A stretch of DNA of 64,000 nt from Megasphaera stantonii (GCF_003367905.1 NZ_CP029462.1:2294001-2358000); one strand, 5' to 3'. Counted from the stretch's first letter, positions 47,071 through 56,198 are shown. Notes: generated from the letters alone by a model not told the origin. Numbers and translations: made by a program.

Positions 47071-47793
47071 TTATACAGTAATGCGGCTGAATACTTCGCC
47101 AATAGGCTCGTTGATGACTAAATCGGCCGACTTATCCATATCCGTCGCTGATTTGTTGATGAGGACCAGCTTATGGCCTCCGTAGTAGCGGACCAGGCCG
47201 GCTGCCGGATAGACGACGAGGGATGTGCCGCCGATGATGAGCATGTCGGCATGGCTGATATAGTACAGGGACTGTTCGATGACGTCGTTGTCCAGTCCTT
47301 CTTCATACAGGACGACGTCGGGCTTAATGGGGCCGCCGCAGGCATCGCACTTCGGCACGCCCTCGCTGTGGAGCATGTATTCGGCGTCAAAGAATTTATG
47401 GCAGCGCTGGCAGAAATTGCGGTGCACGCTGCCGTGCAGTTCGAGGACGTTTTTGCTGCCGGCTTTTTGATGGAGGCCGTCGATGTTCTGCGTGACGATG
47501 GCTTTCAGCTTGCCGGCCTGTTCCAATTCGGCCAATTTTATATGGGCGGCGTTGGGCTGGGCGTCCAGGCAAAGCATCTTGTCGCGATAAAACCGGTAAA
47601 ATTCTTCGGGCTGGCTGACGTAAAAGGAATGGCTCAAGATCGTTTCAGGCGGGTACTTATATTTCTGATTATATAAGCCGTCGACGCTGCGGAAATCGGG
47701 AATGCCGCTTTCCGTCGATACGCCGGCGCCACCGAAGAATACGATATTATCCGAATGTTGGACCATATCAATGAACTTGTCTACGTTGGTCAT
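47071..47793 (-). CDS. cobB: NAD-dependent protein deacylase (sirtuin)
   Basis: A 240-residue sirtuin that removes acyl groups from lysines at the cost of NAD. The NAD motif is FFGGAGVSTESGIPDFRS, followed by TQNIDGLHQKAGS and the catalytic His120 in LELHGSVHR. The zinc cysteines are Cys128, Cys131, Cys149 and Cys152. Its start lies 15 bp after the HD-hydrolase stop on the same strand, so the two form a small operon. Confidence 0.93.
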   Translation of the reverse strand: MTNVDKFIDMVQHSDNIVFFGGAGVSTESGIPDFRSVDGLYNQKYKYPPETILSHSFYVSQPEEFYRFYRDKMLCLDAQPNAAHIKLAELEQAGKLKAIVTQNIDGLHQKAGSKNVLELHGSVHRNFCQRCHKFFDAEYMLHSEGVPKCDACGGPIKPDVVLYEEGLDNDVIEQSLYYISHADMLIIGGTSLVVYPAAGLVRYYGGHKLVLINKSATDMDKSADLVINEPIGEVFSRITV

Positions 47794-47808
47794 GGAAAAC
47801 TCCTCCTT

Positions 47809-48309
47809 TTATATATCCTGTATATCAAATGTTTGTCGCAGCAGCCGAATGCCGCTTTCTGTACGGAAAACCTTGCGGCAGAACGTGCGGATCGCATCTT
47901 TGGGCAGGTTGTCTTCGTAGGCGTTGACGAGGAAGTCTGCTTCCAGCAGGATTTGATAATCCATGCCGTCTACGCCGTCGTACGTATGGTGATGGGCGAT
48001 GAGGTAGCAGACGCGGTCGATGCGCCCTTCATCGCAGCCTAAAGACGAGAGGATGCGCCGCGCCGGCGCCGGTCCTTCGAGCTCCTGGTATTTGCCGCTG
48101 GAGCTGCCGTACTTTTCTTCGGCGGCGTGGATGCCGATGTCGTGGAGGATTGCCGCCGCAGCGAGGGTTTCCTGCATGTCGTCAGGGAGGCCTTCCAAGC
48201 GGCCGATCGTGTCGGCATAGGCATAGACCTTGAGGAAATGGTGGATGCGCCGGGCGTCGCCTCGGTCGAAGGCAATGGCTTGCGCAATGAGATTTGGCAG
48301 TAAGGACAT
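47809..48309 (-). CDS. HD-domain phosphohydrolase
   Basis: A 166-residue protein with an HD metal site: histidines near residue 23 (RIHHFLKVYAYA), the HD pair at 56-57 (ILHDIGIHAAEEKYG) and a later AHHHTYDGVDG. This is a small stand-alone HD hydrolase whose substrate (nucleotide or similar) is unknown. The ATG follows AAAGGTGAT. A TATAAT at 48336-48341 on the minus strand is a likely -10, with a weak -35. It is the first gene of the operon with cobB. Confidence 0.85.
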   Translation of the reverse strand: MSLLPNLIAQAIAFDRGDARRIHHFLKVYAYADTIGRLEGLPDDMQETLAAAAILHDIGIHAAEEKYGSSSGKYQELEGPAPARRILSSLGCDEGRIDRVCYLIAHHHTYDGVDGMDYQILLEADFLVNAYEDNLPKDAIRTFCRKVFRTESGIRLLRQTFDIQDI

Positions 48310-48515
48310 ATATAATCACCTTTCTTTCTTTTTTTATTATACTACAGGGCTGAAGTAAAGAAAATAAATGGAACCGCACTTTGGAAACTATAAATTACGA
48401 AGGCGGTCATAAACTTACAAGTTTTCAGCCTCTTGTCCGCTTGTATAGGATATGCAATATGCAATGAAAAAGCATAATACATATCAATTTGATATAGGCT
48501 ATTCTTGTATAATTA

Positions 48516-48544
48516 TTGACAACTACCGTAAAACGTATTACGCT
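48516..48544 (+). promoter_or_regulatory. Promoter of the AGCS symporter gene with a small dyad
   Basis: TTGACA (48516-48521) and TACGCT (48539-48544) with 17 bp spacing. CGTAA...TTACG (about 48527-48542) is symmetric over the spacer and -10. The wider gap 48310-48667 is AT-rich, contains ATATCAATTTGATAT at 48481-48495 and no gene. Confidence 0.5.
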
Positions 48545-48667
48545 TTTTGTATAGTGAAAAAAGATTTTATTATTTGATTACTCAGGCTCTACTGTCCTAT
48601 CGTCTGCACTCCCGGGATAGACAAGATGTGCCGAGATGTCAAAGGGAAAGGAAGTGCGAGACGCAGT

Positions 48668-50068
48668 ATGGATTTATTATTAGCATTAGATGATTTTATG
48701 TACTATCCCGTGTTAATCGTTGTTCTCAGCGTAGCCGGCCTGATTTTCTCGGCCAAGACGGGACTCGTTCAGATTCGCATGTTCGGCGAAAGCGTTCGCG
48801 TCGTCATGGAAGCGCCTGTGGAAAAGGGAGCTATTTCCTCCTTTCAGGCTCTCATGATTTCTACGGCTTCCCGCGTCGGTACGGGCAACATCATCGGCGT
48901 ATCGACGGCCGTCTGCCTGGGCGGTCCGGGCTCGGTATTCTGGATGTGGCTGCTGGCCTTTATTGGCGGCGCCAGTGCATTTATCGAAAGTACTCTGGCT
49001 CAGGTATACAAACGGCGCGACAGCCAGGGCGGCAGCTACGGCGGCCCGGCGTACTATATCGAAACGGCTATGCATAACCGCACCTTAGGCGTCATCTTCG
49101 CCGTCTTTTTGATTTTGACCTATGCCGGCGGCTTTAATATGCTGGCTTCGTACAACCTCCAGTCTACCTTTGCCGTATACGGCTTTTATGATCAGACGTC
49201 GACGCCGTGGATTCTCGGCGCCATTATCGCCCTCCTCGTCGGCTACTGCGTCATGGGCGGCGGCAAGCGCATCGTCAAGGTGACGTCGGTCATGGTTCCT
49301 GTCATGGGCGCGATTTATATTTTAGCGGCCCTGTTTGTCGTATTGTTCCACATCGGTGAAATTCCCAATGTGTTGGCTATGATTTTTGCCGACGCTTTTG
49401 ACTTTGAAGCAATCTTTGGCGGCGTTGCCGGTTCGTGCATGATTTACGGCATCAAACGCGGCCTGTTTTCCAATGAAGCCGGTATCGGCTCGGCTCCGAA
49501 CGCCGCTGCGTCGGCTCACGTCAGCCATCCCGTAAAGCAGGGCTTGGTACAGATGCTGTCCGTCTTCATCGACACGATGCTCGTCTGCAGCGCGACGGCT
49601 TTCCTCGGCCTGTGCTCCGGCGTGCCCATTACGGAAGAAGCGGCCGGTGCCGTATACATTCAGCAGGCTGCCACGGCGGCGTACGGCAGTTTCGGCCCGA
49701 TGCTGATTACCTTCAGCATGGTATTGTTTGCTTTTACGACGCTCATCGGCAATCTGTTCTACGTCGATAACTGCATCAACTTCATTCACCGCGGCGAACC
49801 GACTAAGCAGTTCATGACGGCCTTCCGCGCCGTCTGCGTCGTCGCCATCTTCGTTGGCGCCGGCATGTCCATGGCCGCCGTATGGGCTATTGCCGATATT
49901 CTCATGGGTTTCATGTGCCTCATCAACATTCCGGCCTGCCTTATTTTGGGCAACGTCGCCGTCAAAGCCCTGAAGGATTACCAGCGTCAGCGCGCCGAAG
50001 GCAAGAATCCGGTCTTCAAAGCCGAATCCATCGGCCTCAACCTGTCGGAAGTTGAATTCTGGAAATAA
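48668..50068 (+). CDS. Alanine/glycine:cation symporter (AGCS family)
   Basis: A 466-residue sodium-coupled amino-acid symporter with about 10 membrane segments. Family motifs are SSFQALMISTASRVGTGNI, IGVSTAVCLGGPGSVFWMW, SYGGPAYYIE and GLFSNEAGIGSAPNAAA. It would import alanine or glycine with Na+. An ATG at 48626 would add 14 charged residues. I prefer 48668 because the family starts near MDLLLALDDFMYYP, though the SD AAAGGAAG is rather far (about 14 bases). Confidence 0.9.
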   Translation: MDLLLALDDFMYYPVLIVVLSVAGLIFSAKTGLVQIRMFGESVRVVMEAPVEKGAISSFQALMISTASRVGTGNIIGVSTAVCLGGPGSVFWMWLLAFIGGASAFIESTLAQVYKRRDSQGGSYGGPAYYIETAMHNRTLGVIFAVFLILTYAGGFNMLASYNLQSTFAVYGFYDQTSTPWILGAIIALLVGYCVMGGGKRIVKVTSVMVPVMGAIYILAALFVVLFHIGEIPNVLAMIFADAFDFEAIFGGVAGSCMIYGIKRGLFSNEAGIGSAPNAAASAHVSHPVKQGLVQMLSVFIDTMLVCSATAFLGLCSGVPITEEAAGAVYIQQAATAAYGSFGPMLITFSMVLFAFTTLIGNLFYVDNCINFIHRGEPTKQFMTAFRAVCVVAIFVGAGMSMAAVWAIADILMGFMCLINIPACLILGNVAVKALKDYQRQRAEGKNPVFKAESIGLNLSEVEFWK

Positions 50069-50086
50069 TTATAATTAAGGATATAA

Positions 50087-50114
50087 TTGACATCTCCCTC
50101 GATTTTGCTATACT
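50087..50114 (+). promoter_or_regulatory. Promoter of the thiW-thiM operon
   Basis: TTGACA (50087-50092) and TATACT (50109-50114) with 16 bp spacing. It lies right after the symporter gene. A small hairpin AAGACT/AGTCTT with five Ts (50115-50152) overlaps the predicted start site and may end the symporter transcript. Confidence 0.65.
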
Positions 50115-50120
50115 AAGACT

Positions 50121-50325
50121 TGAGATTGAGGGGGAGCGCCCTGAGTCTTTTTCAATACATAGCGAGGGAACCCGTGTTTCGGGGTGAGAGGGTACTAGGG
50201 AGTACCGACCGCTGCCTTGGCGTCTGCAGGCGGGAGCCGTGTATTTAAGCTGCAATCATAAAAACTTCGCTCCTCGTGTTGCCGCAGATATGCCGGGAAT
50301 ACAACAAAGGGAGTGAAGTTTTTTT
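50121..50325 (+). promoter_or_regulatory. Structured leader with terminator before thiW; candidate riboswitch
   Basis: About 205 nt of leader contain the hairpins CCCG/CGGG (50171-50182) and GGTACT/AGTACC (50191-50206), then a terminator in which AACTTCGCTCC pairs with GGGAGTGAAGTT, followed by seven Ts directly before the thiW ATG. The right arm contains the SD (GGGAGTG). I cannot find the full TPP core (CTGATCTGG and the CCAGCG part). Only CTGAG (50141-50145) and AATACATAGCGAGGGAA (50154-50170) resemble TPP parts. The ligand is open. Confidence 0.6.
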
Positions 50326-50862
50326 ATGGAAAAAGATAAAAAGGTGCTGCGGCTGGTGCTGCTGGCTATGCTGATTGGTCTGGGCGTCGTCATTTCGCCG
50401 ATTCTGCGTATTGAAGGCATGTGCCCCATGGCGCATTTGATCAATATTGTCTGCGCCGTTCTCATGGGGCCCTGGTATGCCCTGCTGTGCGCGACTCTCA
50501 TCGGTATTATCCGCATGACGATCATGGGAATTCCGCCGCTGGCGCTGACCGGCGCCGTCTTTGGCGCCGTCCTGTCGGGCTTGCTGTACCGGGCGTCGAA
50601 GGGCAAGATTATCGGCGCCGTCATCGGTGAAATCATCGGCACGGGCATTATCGGCGCTGTCGTGTCTTACCCGGTTATGGAAATCTTCTACGGCCGTACG
50701 GGCCTGTCGTGGATGTATTACGTGCCTATGTTCATCAGCGGGACCCTCATCGGCGGCTCCATTGCCTTCTGCCTGCTCATGGCCTTGTCCCGCAGCGGCA
50801 CGCTCCGCGAATTCCAGCAGAAATTAGGTATTCAGGTATATGAAAATGGAAAACGAAAATAA
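50326..50862 (+). CDS. thiW: ThiW, thiamine-precursor ECF transporter S component
   Basis: A 178-residue membrane protein with about six hydrophobic segments. The family look is ISPILRIEGMCPMAHLINI followed by LMGPWYALLCATLIGIIRM, then GIPPLALTGAVFGAVLSGL. ThiW is the substrate-binding subunit of an ECF transporter thought to carry hydroxyethylthiazole, and the energising subunits must lie elsewhere. The ATG sits right behind the leader terminator. The end overlaps thiM, so uptake and phosphorylation of the thiazole are coupled. Confidence 0.88.
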   Translation: MEKDKKVLRLVLLAMLIGLGVVISPILRIEGMCPMAHLINIVCAVLMGPWYALLCATLIGIIRMTIMGIPPLALTGAVFGAVLSGLLYRASKGKIIGAVIGEIIGTGIIGAVVSYPVMEIFYGRTGLSWMYYVPMFISGTLIGGSIAFCLLMALSRSGTLREFQQKLGIQVYENGKRK

Positions 50863-51682
50863 TCTGTATGAGTCCTTTGCGTCTATCCTTCGCCATGTTG
50901 AAGAGACGAAGCCGCTCATTCACTGCATTACCCATCCCATTACGATGAACGACTGCGCCAATTTGGTGCTGGCCGTCGGGGCCAGTCCCAACATGGCGTC
51001 TCACCCGGAGGAAGCGGCGGAATTCGTGTCGCTGGCTTCCGTACTGGCCGTGAACTTGGGAAATATTGCCGACGACCGCATGGAAGGCATGCAGCGGGCA
51101 GCAGCGCGGGCCAACGAGCTGGGCATACCCATCCTCATCGACGCCGTGGGCGTATCGTGCAGTACCCTGCGCCGCCGTTTTGCCCATGACTTTATCGAGG
51201 CCTATCATCCGGCAGTCATCAAGGGCAACAGCTCGGAAATCCGCGCCCTCTGCGGGTTAGATTCCCATGGCTCGGGCGTCGACGCCGGCGCGGCCGACGC
51301 CGTGACGGCCGATACCTTTGCCGCGGCGGCTGGGGAATTCGGCGCCTATGCGGCGGCTCATCGGGCTGTCGTGCTGGCCAGCGGTCCTGTCGACGTCGTG
51401 ACCGATGGAGTGCGGGCTTGCGGCATTGCCAACGGCACGCCGGTCCTGGCGAAGCTGACCGGCACGGGCTGCATGCTCGGCGTACTGACGGCTGTGTATA
51501 TGTCAGCTCATAAGCCGTGGCACGCGGCGGTACTGGCGGCGGCGGCCATGGGCATCGCCGGCGAGCAGGCCGCGCAGGAAGCCAAGGGCATGGGCAGCTT
51601 CCATGTGGGCCTGTTCGACGCCATATCGAATGTGACGCTGGCTGACATATGGAAAGAAAAACGATTTCTTTTAATACAATAA
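50846..51682 (+). CDS. thiM: Hydroxyethylthiazole kinase ThiM
   Basis: A 278-residue ribokinase-fold kinase that phosphorylates hydroxyethylthiazole for thiamine salvage. Motifs are LIHCITHPITMNDCANLVLA, GASPNMASHPEEA, VIKGNSSEI and LTGTGCMLG with the catalytic Cys. Two ATGs are in frame (50840 and 50846). AGGT lies 8 bases before the second, which I prefer. It overlaps thiW. A terminator follows within 15 bp. Confidence 0.93.
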   Translation: MENENNLYESFASILRHVEETKPLIHCITHPITMNDCANLVLAVGASPNMASHPEEAAEFVSLASVLAVNLGNIADDRMEGMQRAAARANELGIPILIDAVGVSCSTLRRRFAHDFIEAYHPAVIKGNSSEIRALCGLDSHGSGVDAGAADAVTADTFAAAAGEFGAYAAAHRAVVLASGPVDVVTDGVRACGIANGTPVLAKLTGTGCMLGVLTAVYMSAHKPWHAAVLAAAAMGIAGEQAAQEAKGMGSFHVGLFDAISNVTLADIWKEKRFLLIQ

Positions 51683-51693
51683 TATGTGTACAT

Positions 51694-51725
51694 AAAAGGC
51701 GTTCTCTCGGCAGAACGCTTTTTTA
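51694..51725 (+). terminator. Terminator of thiW-thiM
   Basis: GCGTTCT pairs with AGAACGC around a 6-nt loop, followed by six Ts. Confidence 0.85.
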
Positions 51726-51748
51726 CGTATACAGAAGGTTATTTGATT

Positions 51749-51777
51749 TTGACAAACATACATCTGTTTTATACAAT
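51749..51777 (+). promoter_or_regulatory. Promoter of the molybdopterin oxidoreductase gene
   Basis: TTGACA (51749-51754) and TACAAT (51772-51777) with 17 bp spacing. Confidence 0.75.
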
Positions 51778-51810
51778 GCGGATATAGACTAGTGCATACG
51801 AGGTGAGACT

Positions 51811-53862
51811 ATGGAAATCTGCAAAACCGTTTGTCCTTATGATTGTCCCGATGCCTGCGGGCTGTTGGCTTACAGAGATAAGGGAGTCGTCGTCAAGGTG
51901 GCCGGCAATCCTGAACATCCCTTTACCCGGGGGATGCTGTGCCCGAAAATGGCTCATTACGAGCGGACGGTGTATTCGCCAAGGCGGCTGCTGACGCCGC
52001 TGCGCCGGACCGGCCCAAAGGGCTCCGGCCAATTTGAGCCGGTGTCCTGGGACGAGGCGCTGCAAGATATTGCCGAAAGGTGGCGGTACATACTAGATGC
52101 ATACGGCGGTGAAGCCATATTGCCTTATTCTTTCTCCGGCACGATGGGCATGGTTCAGCACAATGCATACCACGGCTTATTTTATCGGCTCGGCGCGTCT
52201 GAGCTGGAACGGACGATTTGCTCGGCCGCTAAGAACTACGGATGGAACTGCGTCATGGGACGTACGCTGCGCATGAGGCCTCAGGAAGCGCAGCACAGCG
52301 ATTTCATCATCCTCTGGGGCATCAGCATGTTGTCGACGAACCTCCATTTTCTCAAAGATGTGCGGGAAGCGAAGAAGCGGGGCGCTCAAGTCTGGTGCAT
52401 TGATACGTATGCTACCGAGACGGCGCGGCGGGCCGACCGGCTTATCCAGACCCGGCCGGGCAGCGACGGGGCCTTGGCCTTGGGCGTCCTGCATTGTCTC
52501 CGGCGGGATGGCCTGTGCGACGAGGCCTTTATCCATGCATACGTGCAGGGCTGGACGGAGCTGCAGAAGGACGTGCTGCCGAAGTATACGCCGGCCTATG
52601 TGCAGGAGGTCACAGGTGTTCCGGCAGCTGTCGTGGAAGAATTAGCCGCGGCTTATGGCCGGGCGAGGGCTCCCTTTATCCGCCTCGGCACGGGATTGTC
52701 GCGCTATACGAACGGAGCCATGACCGTGCGGCTCATCGCTTGTCTGCCTGCCGCCGTCGGCGCATGGCAGCATACTGGCGGCGGCCTGATGATGTCGACG
52801 TCGTGCAGTACGGCCTTCGACCAGTCCGTCGTGACAAAGGACGAGTGGAAAAAGCCGGTACGGCGCGTTAATATGTGCGAAATCGGCTCGGCTCTGCTGC
52901 AGACAGAGGAGCCTATACGCAGCCTTTTTGTCTATTCATCCAATCCGGCCTGCACGGCTCCTGACCAAAATCAAGTCATCGCCGGCCTGTCACGGGAAGA
53001 TTTGTTTACCGTCGTCCACGAGCGGTTCATGACCGATACGGCCCGTTATGCCGATATCATCTTGCCGGCAACGACTTCGCTGGAGCATGACGACCTCTAT
53101 TATTCGTACGGCAGCTACGTCGTCGGACGAGGAAAGGCCGTCATCGAGCCCTTAGGGCAATGCCGGTCTAACTGGCGCGTCGCCTGCGATTTGGCGAAAG
53201 CGATGGGAATAGACGATCCGTTTTTCCATCAAAGCGAAGACGATCTCGTCGAGGCGCTTATCGATTCGACGAGTTCCTGGCCCGTTCCCGTCGACGGGGA
53301 AGCCCTGCGCCGCGGCGACCCCGTCGAGCTGGGACTGCCGAAGCAGTACAAGCTGACCTTCGGCACGCCGTCGGGGAAAATCGAAATCAGAAATGGCAGG
53401 GAAACGCCGGCCGTGCCTGACTATTTCCCTGCCTGCGAGGAAGACGGAGATTATTATTTCACCAACGGAACGGACCCGCGCGTATTGGATTCGTCCTTTA
53501 ACGAACGGGACGAATTGACCCGTTCCCGTACGATGGTATTATTCATGCATCCCGACGACGCGGCCCGGCAGGGATTCAGCGATGGCGAGAAGGTCGTCGC
53601 CTGGAATACGCGAGGCGAAGCCCTATTTACCCTGCAGATAACGGACCGGACGGCACCGGGCCAGGTCGTGTCGGAAGGCCTGTGGTGGATCGAGCGCTGC
53701 CCAGGCGACCGGTCGGTCAACGCCCTGACGTCGCAGCGACTGAGCGATAAGGGACGAGGCAGTACCTTTTATAATGTCCGGGTCAATGTGAGAAAGGCGG
53801 AGCAGGTAGTCCCATCATTGGGACAGCATAAAACTGCCGATAAAATCACATCTGACAAGTAA
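51811..53862 (+). CDS. Molybdopterin-dependent oxidoreductase, single subunit
   Basis: A 683-residue protein of the DMSO-reductase family. An N-terminal [4Fe-4S] site is formed by CKTVCPYDCPDAC and LCPK (about residues 4-48). The bis-MGD domains follow, with VYSSNPACTAPDQN and the C-terminal dinucleotide-binding domain around STFYNVRVNV. The position that usually ligates Mo/W lies near ERTICSAAKNYG. There is no Tat signal, so it is cytoplasmic. It resembles B. subtilis YoaE/YyaE-type proteins of unknown substrate. No electron-transfer subunit is adjacent. The ATG follows GAGGTGAG. Confidence 0.88.
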   Translation: MEICKTVCPYDCPDACGLLAYRDKGVVVKVAGNPEHPFTRGMLCPKMAHYERTVYSPRRLLTPLRRTGPKGSGQFEPVSWDEALQDIAERWRYILDAYGGEAILPYSFSGTMGMVQHNAYHGLFYRLGASELERTICSAAKNYGWNCVMGRTLRMRPQEAQHSDFIILWGISMLSTNLHFLKDVREAKKRGAQVWCIDTYATETARRADRLIQTRPGSDGALALGVLHCLRRDGLCDEAFIHAYVQGWTELQKDVLPKYTPAYVQEVTGVPAAVVEELAAAYGRARAPFIRLGTGLSRYTNGAMTVRLIACLPAAVGAWQHTGGGLMMSTSCSTAFDQSVVTKDEWKKPVRRVNMCEIGSALLQTEEPIRSLFVYSSNPACTAPDQNQVIAGLSREDLFTVVHERFMTDTARYADIILPATTSLEHDDLYYSYGSYVVGRGKAVIEPLGQCRSNWRVACDLAKAMGIDDPFFHQSEDDLVEALIDSTSSWPVPVDGEALRRGDPVELGLPKQYKLTFGTPSGKIEIRNGRETPAVPDYFPACEEDGDYYFTNGTDPRVLDSSFNERDELTRSRTMVLFMHPDDAARQGFSDGEKVVAWNTRGEALFTLQITDRTAPGQVVSEGLWWIERCPGDRSVNALTSQRLSDKGRGSTFYNVRVNVRKAEQVVPSLGQHKTADKITSDK

Positions 53863-53868
53863 AACTAC

Positions 53869-53897
53869 TTGACAGGCATCTCCTTTTTATGTATACT
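53869..53897 (+). promoter_or_regulatory. Promoter of the ylxM-ffh-trmD-yebC operon
   Basis: TTGACA (53869-53874) and TATACT (53892-53897) with 17 bp spacing, a near-consensus promoter. Confidence 0.85.
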
Positions 53898-53931
53898 ATC
53901 ACAGTACGCTGAATGCGGAGGCGGTGACAAC

Positions 53932-54261
53932 ATGCTGGAAGATGTAGTGCGCAAGGGACGGCTCCTTGATATATACGGGCCTCTTTTGACGGAGCGGCAG
54001 CGGCGCTGTATGGAAATGTATTTTGAAATGGACTTGTCGCTGACAGAAATCGGCGAAGAGCTGAACATTTCCAGACAAGGCGCGTACGACATGCTGCGCC
54101 GGGCATCGCGTTCGCTGGAAGAATATGAAGAACGGCTTCACCTGCTGGCCCGGAACGACGCGGCCCGGGAAAAGCTGGAACAGGCCGCAGCCTTGCTGGA
54201 GCAGGGGACGGCCGAGCAGATTGAACAAGCTGCGCATATATTGAAAGAAATCGAGCTATAA
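53932..54261 (+). CDS. ylxM: YlxM (UPF0122), SRP-associated HTH protein
   Basis: A 109-residue protein with a sigma-4-like helix-turn-helix (LTERQRRCMEMYFEMDLSLT, EIGEELNISRQGAYDML). YlxM stimulates SRP GTPase assembly in streptococci and is found directly before ffh. A longer reading from 53869 would pass through the promoter. The ATG at 53932 follows GGAGGCGGTGAC. Its stop overlaps the SD of ffh. Confidence 0.9.
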   Translation: MLEDVVRKGRLLDIYGPLLTERQRRCMEMYFEMDLSLTEIGEELNISRQGAYDMLRRASRSLEEYEERLHLLARNDAAREKLEQAAALLEQGTAEQIEQAAHILKEIEL

Positions 54262-54273
54262 AGGAGGCTTTTT

Positions 54274-55626
54274 ATGCCATTCGAAAGTTTGTCAGAACGG
54301 TTTCAAGCGGCCTTCAAAAAGCTTCGCGGCAAGGGCAAGCTGTCGGAGGAAGACGTAAGCGAAGCGCTGAAAGAGATGCGCCGCGCATTGCTGGAAGCCG
54401 ACGTTAACTTTGCCGTTACGAAAGATTTTATCAAGCGCGTACGGGAAAAAGCCGTAGGCGAAGAAGTATTCGGCAGTTTGAATGCTTCCCAAACCGTTAT
54501 TAAAATTGTCCGCGACGAACTGACAGAGCTCCTCGGCGGGACGCAGAGCCGCATCGCCATCGCGTCCAAGCCGCCGACGATCGTCATGCTCGTAGGCCTG
54601 CAGGGCGCCGGTAAGACGACGACGGCAGGCAAGCTGGCCCGGCTGCTGAAAAAGCAGGGAAAAAGCCCGTTGCTGGTCGCCGGCGACGTATACCGCCCGG
54701 CTGCGATTACGCAGCTCCAGGTATTGGGACAGGAGCTGGACGTGCCTGTCTATACGGAAGAAGGATGCCAGGATCCGGTCAAGATTGCCAAGGACGCCAT
54801 TCCTTACGCTTTGAGCCATCTCCGCGATATCGTCATCATCGATACGGCCGGCCGCCTGCACATCAACGAAGTCCTCATGGACGAGCTGGTCAACATCAAG
54901 GGAGAGGTTCATCCCCATGAAATCCTCCTCGTCGTAGACGCTATGACCGGCCAGGACGCCGTAACAGCGGCCTCGGCCTTCGACAACGCCCTCGGCATTG
55001 ACGGCATGATCATGACCAAGCTCGACGGCGACGCCCGTGGCGGCGCTGCCTTGTCCATCAAAGCCGTAACGGGCAAGCCGATCAAGTACATCGGCGTCAG
55101 CGAAAAGCTCGACGGCTTGGAAGAGTTCCATCCGAACCGCTACGCGTCGCGAATCCTCGATTTGGGCGACGTAGAAACGATTATCGAACGGGCTCAGGCC
55201 GCCTTCGACGAAGAATCCATGGCCAACATGAAAAAGACCATGAAGAGCGGCAGCTTTACCTTTGACGATTTCTTCAGCCAACTGCAGATGATCAAGAAAA
55301 TGGGAAATATGGGCAGCCTCATGAGCCTCATCCCCGGCATTGGCAAATATAAAAAAGAACTCGACAAAATCGACATGGACGGCAAGGAGTTCAAGCGCAT
55401 TGAAGCGATTATCACGTCCATGACCGCCCAGGAACGGGCGAGTACGAACCCGAAAATGCTCATCAAGGACAGCCGCAAGCGGCGCATCGCCAAGGGCAGC
55501 GGCACCCGCGTCCAGGACGTAAACCGCCTTCTCAAGCAGTTTACGGAGATGCAGAAAATGATGAAGCAGGCTAAGAAAGCACAGCAGGGGAAACGGCGCG
55601 GCTTCCTGCCCCGCCTGCCCTTTTAA
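54274..55626 (+). CDS. ffh: Signal recognition particle GTPase Ffh
   Basis: A 450-residue SRP54 protein that binds signal peptides and SRP RNA and delivers nascent membrane proteins to FtsY. The N domain is followed by the G domain with GLQGAGKTTTAGKLA, DTAGRLHIN, TKLDGDARGGAALS and the closing GVSEKLDGLEEF. The M domain (from about residue 295) carries GKGSGTRVQDVNRLLKQF and a methionine-rich groove. The ATG follows AAAGGAGGC. Confidence 0.97.
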   Translation: MPFESLSERFQAAFKKLRGKGKLSEEDVSEALKEMRRALLEADVNFAVTKDFIKRVREKAVGEEVFGSLNASQTVIKIVRDELTELLGGTQSRIAIASKPPTIVMLVGLQGAGKTTTAGKLARLLKKQGKSPLLVAGDVYRPAAITQLQVLGQELDVPVYTEEGCQDPVKIAKDAIPYALSHLRDIVIIDTAGRLHINEVLMDELVNIKGEVHPHEILLVVDAMTGQDAVTAASAFDNALGIDGMIMTKLDGDARGGAALSIKAVTGKPIKYIGVSEKLDGLEEFHPNRYASRILDLGDVETIIERAQAAFDEESMANMKKTMKSGSFTFDDFFSQLQMIKKMGNMGSLMSLIPGIGKYKKELDKIDMDGKEFKRIEAIITSMTAQERASTNPKMLIKDSRKRRIAKGSGTRVQDVNRLLKQFTEMQKMMKQAKKAQQGKRRGFLPRLPF

Positions 55627-55674
55627 ATAGCTGATTCCCCCAAAAGGGATACCATATAGAGGAGGTGAATTTCA

Positions 55675-55947
55675 ATGATCAAAATTCGTTTGGCTCGTTT
55701 AGGTGCTAAAAAGAAACCGTTCTACCGTGTTGTCGTAGCGGATTCCCGCGACGCCCGCAACAACGGCCGTCCGGTTGCGACGATTGGCACGTACGATCCG
55801 GCTAAAGACGCTGACAGCCGTTTGGTAGTCAACGCTGAAGAAGCAGTAGCATGGCTCGGCAAAGGTGCACAGCCTACCGATACGATTCGCTCCCTTTTCA
55901 AAAAAGCCGGCATCATGGCTCAGTTTGAAGCATCCAAGAAGAAGTAA
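55675..55947 (+). CDS. rpsP: Ribosomal protein S16
   Basis: A 90-residue small-subunit protein with the typical MIKIRLARLGAKKKPFYRVV start and an IGTYDP motif. The ATG follows GAGGAGGTG. Its place between ffh and khpA is conserved in Firmicutes. Confidence 0.97.
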   Translation: MIKIRLARLGAKKKPFYRVVVADSRDARNNGRPVATIGTYDPAKDADSRLVVNAEEAVAWLGKGAQPTDTIRSLFKKAGIMAQFEASKKK

Positions 55948-55962
55948 GAGAGGCTGAGACAT

Positions 55963-56190
55963 ATGGAAGAATTAATTGCATGTATTGCCAAGGCGCTCGT
56001 CAAACAGCCCGAAGCAGTTACAGTTACGAAAATTCAGAAAAAAGGCCTCGAAGTATATCAGCTTCATGTCGCGCCCGAAGATATGGGCAAAGTCATTGGC
56101 AAACAAGGCAAAATCGCGAAAGCGCTGCGCCTTGTTGTCAAGGCTGCGGCAGTGAAGGCGAACAAGAAAGTATCCGTTGATATCGTATAG
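55963..56190 (+). CDS. khpA: KH-domain RNA-binding protein KhpA
   Basis: A 75-residue single KH domain. The GxxG loop is in MGKVIGKQGKIAKALR. KhpA acts with KhpB as a broad RNA-binding pair. The SD GAGAGGCTGAG lies upstream. It stands in the usual rpsP-khpA-ylqD-rimM order. Confidence 0.95.
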   Translation: MEELIACIAKALVKQPEAVTVTKIQKKGLEVYQLHVAPEDMGKVIGKQGKIAKALRLVVKAAAVKANKKVSVDIV

Positions 56191-56198
56191 GAGGAACC

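Noticed and set aside
50121-50325. Standard TPP riboswitch before thiW
   Set aside because: The CTGATCTGG and CCAGCG core segments are missing. Only short partial resemblances remain, so the class is left open.
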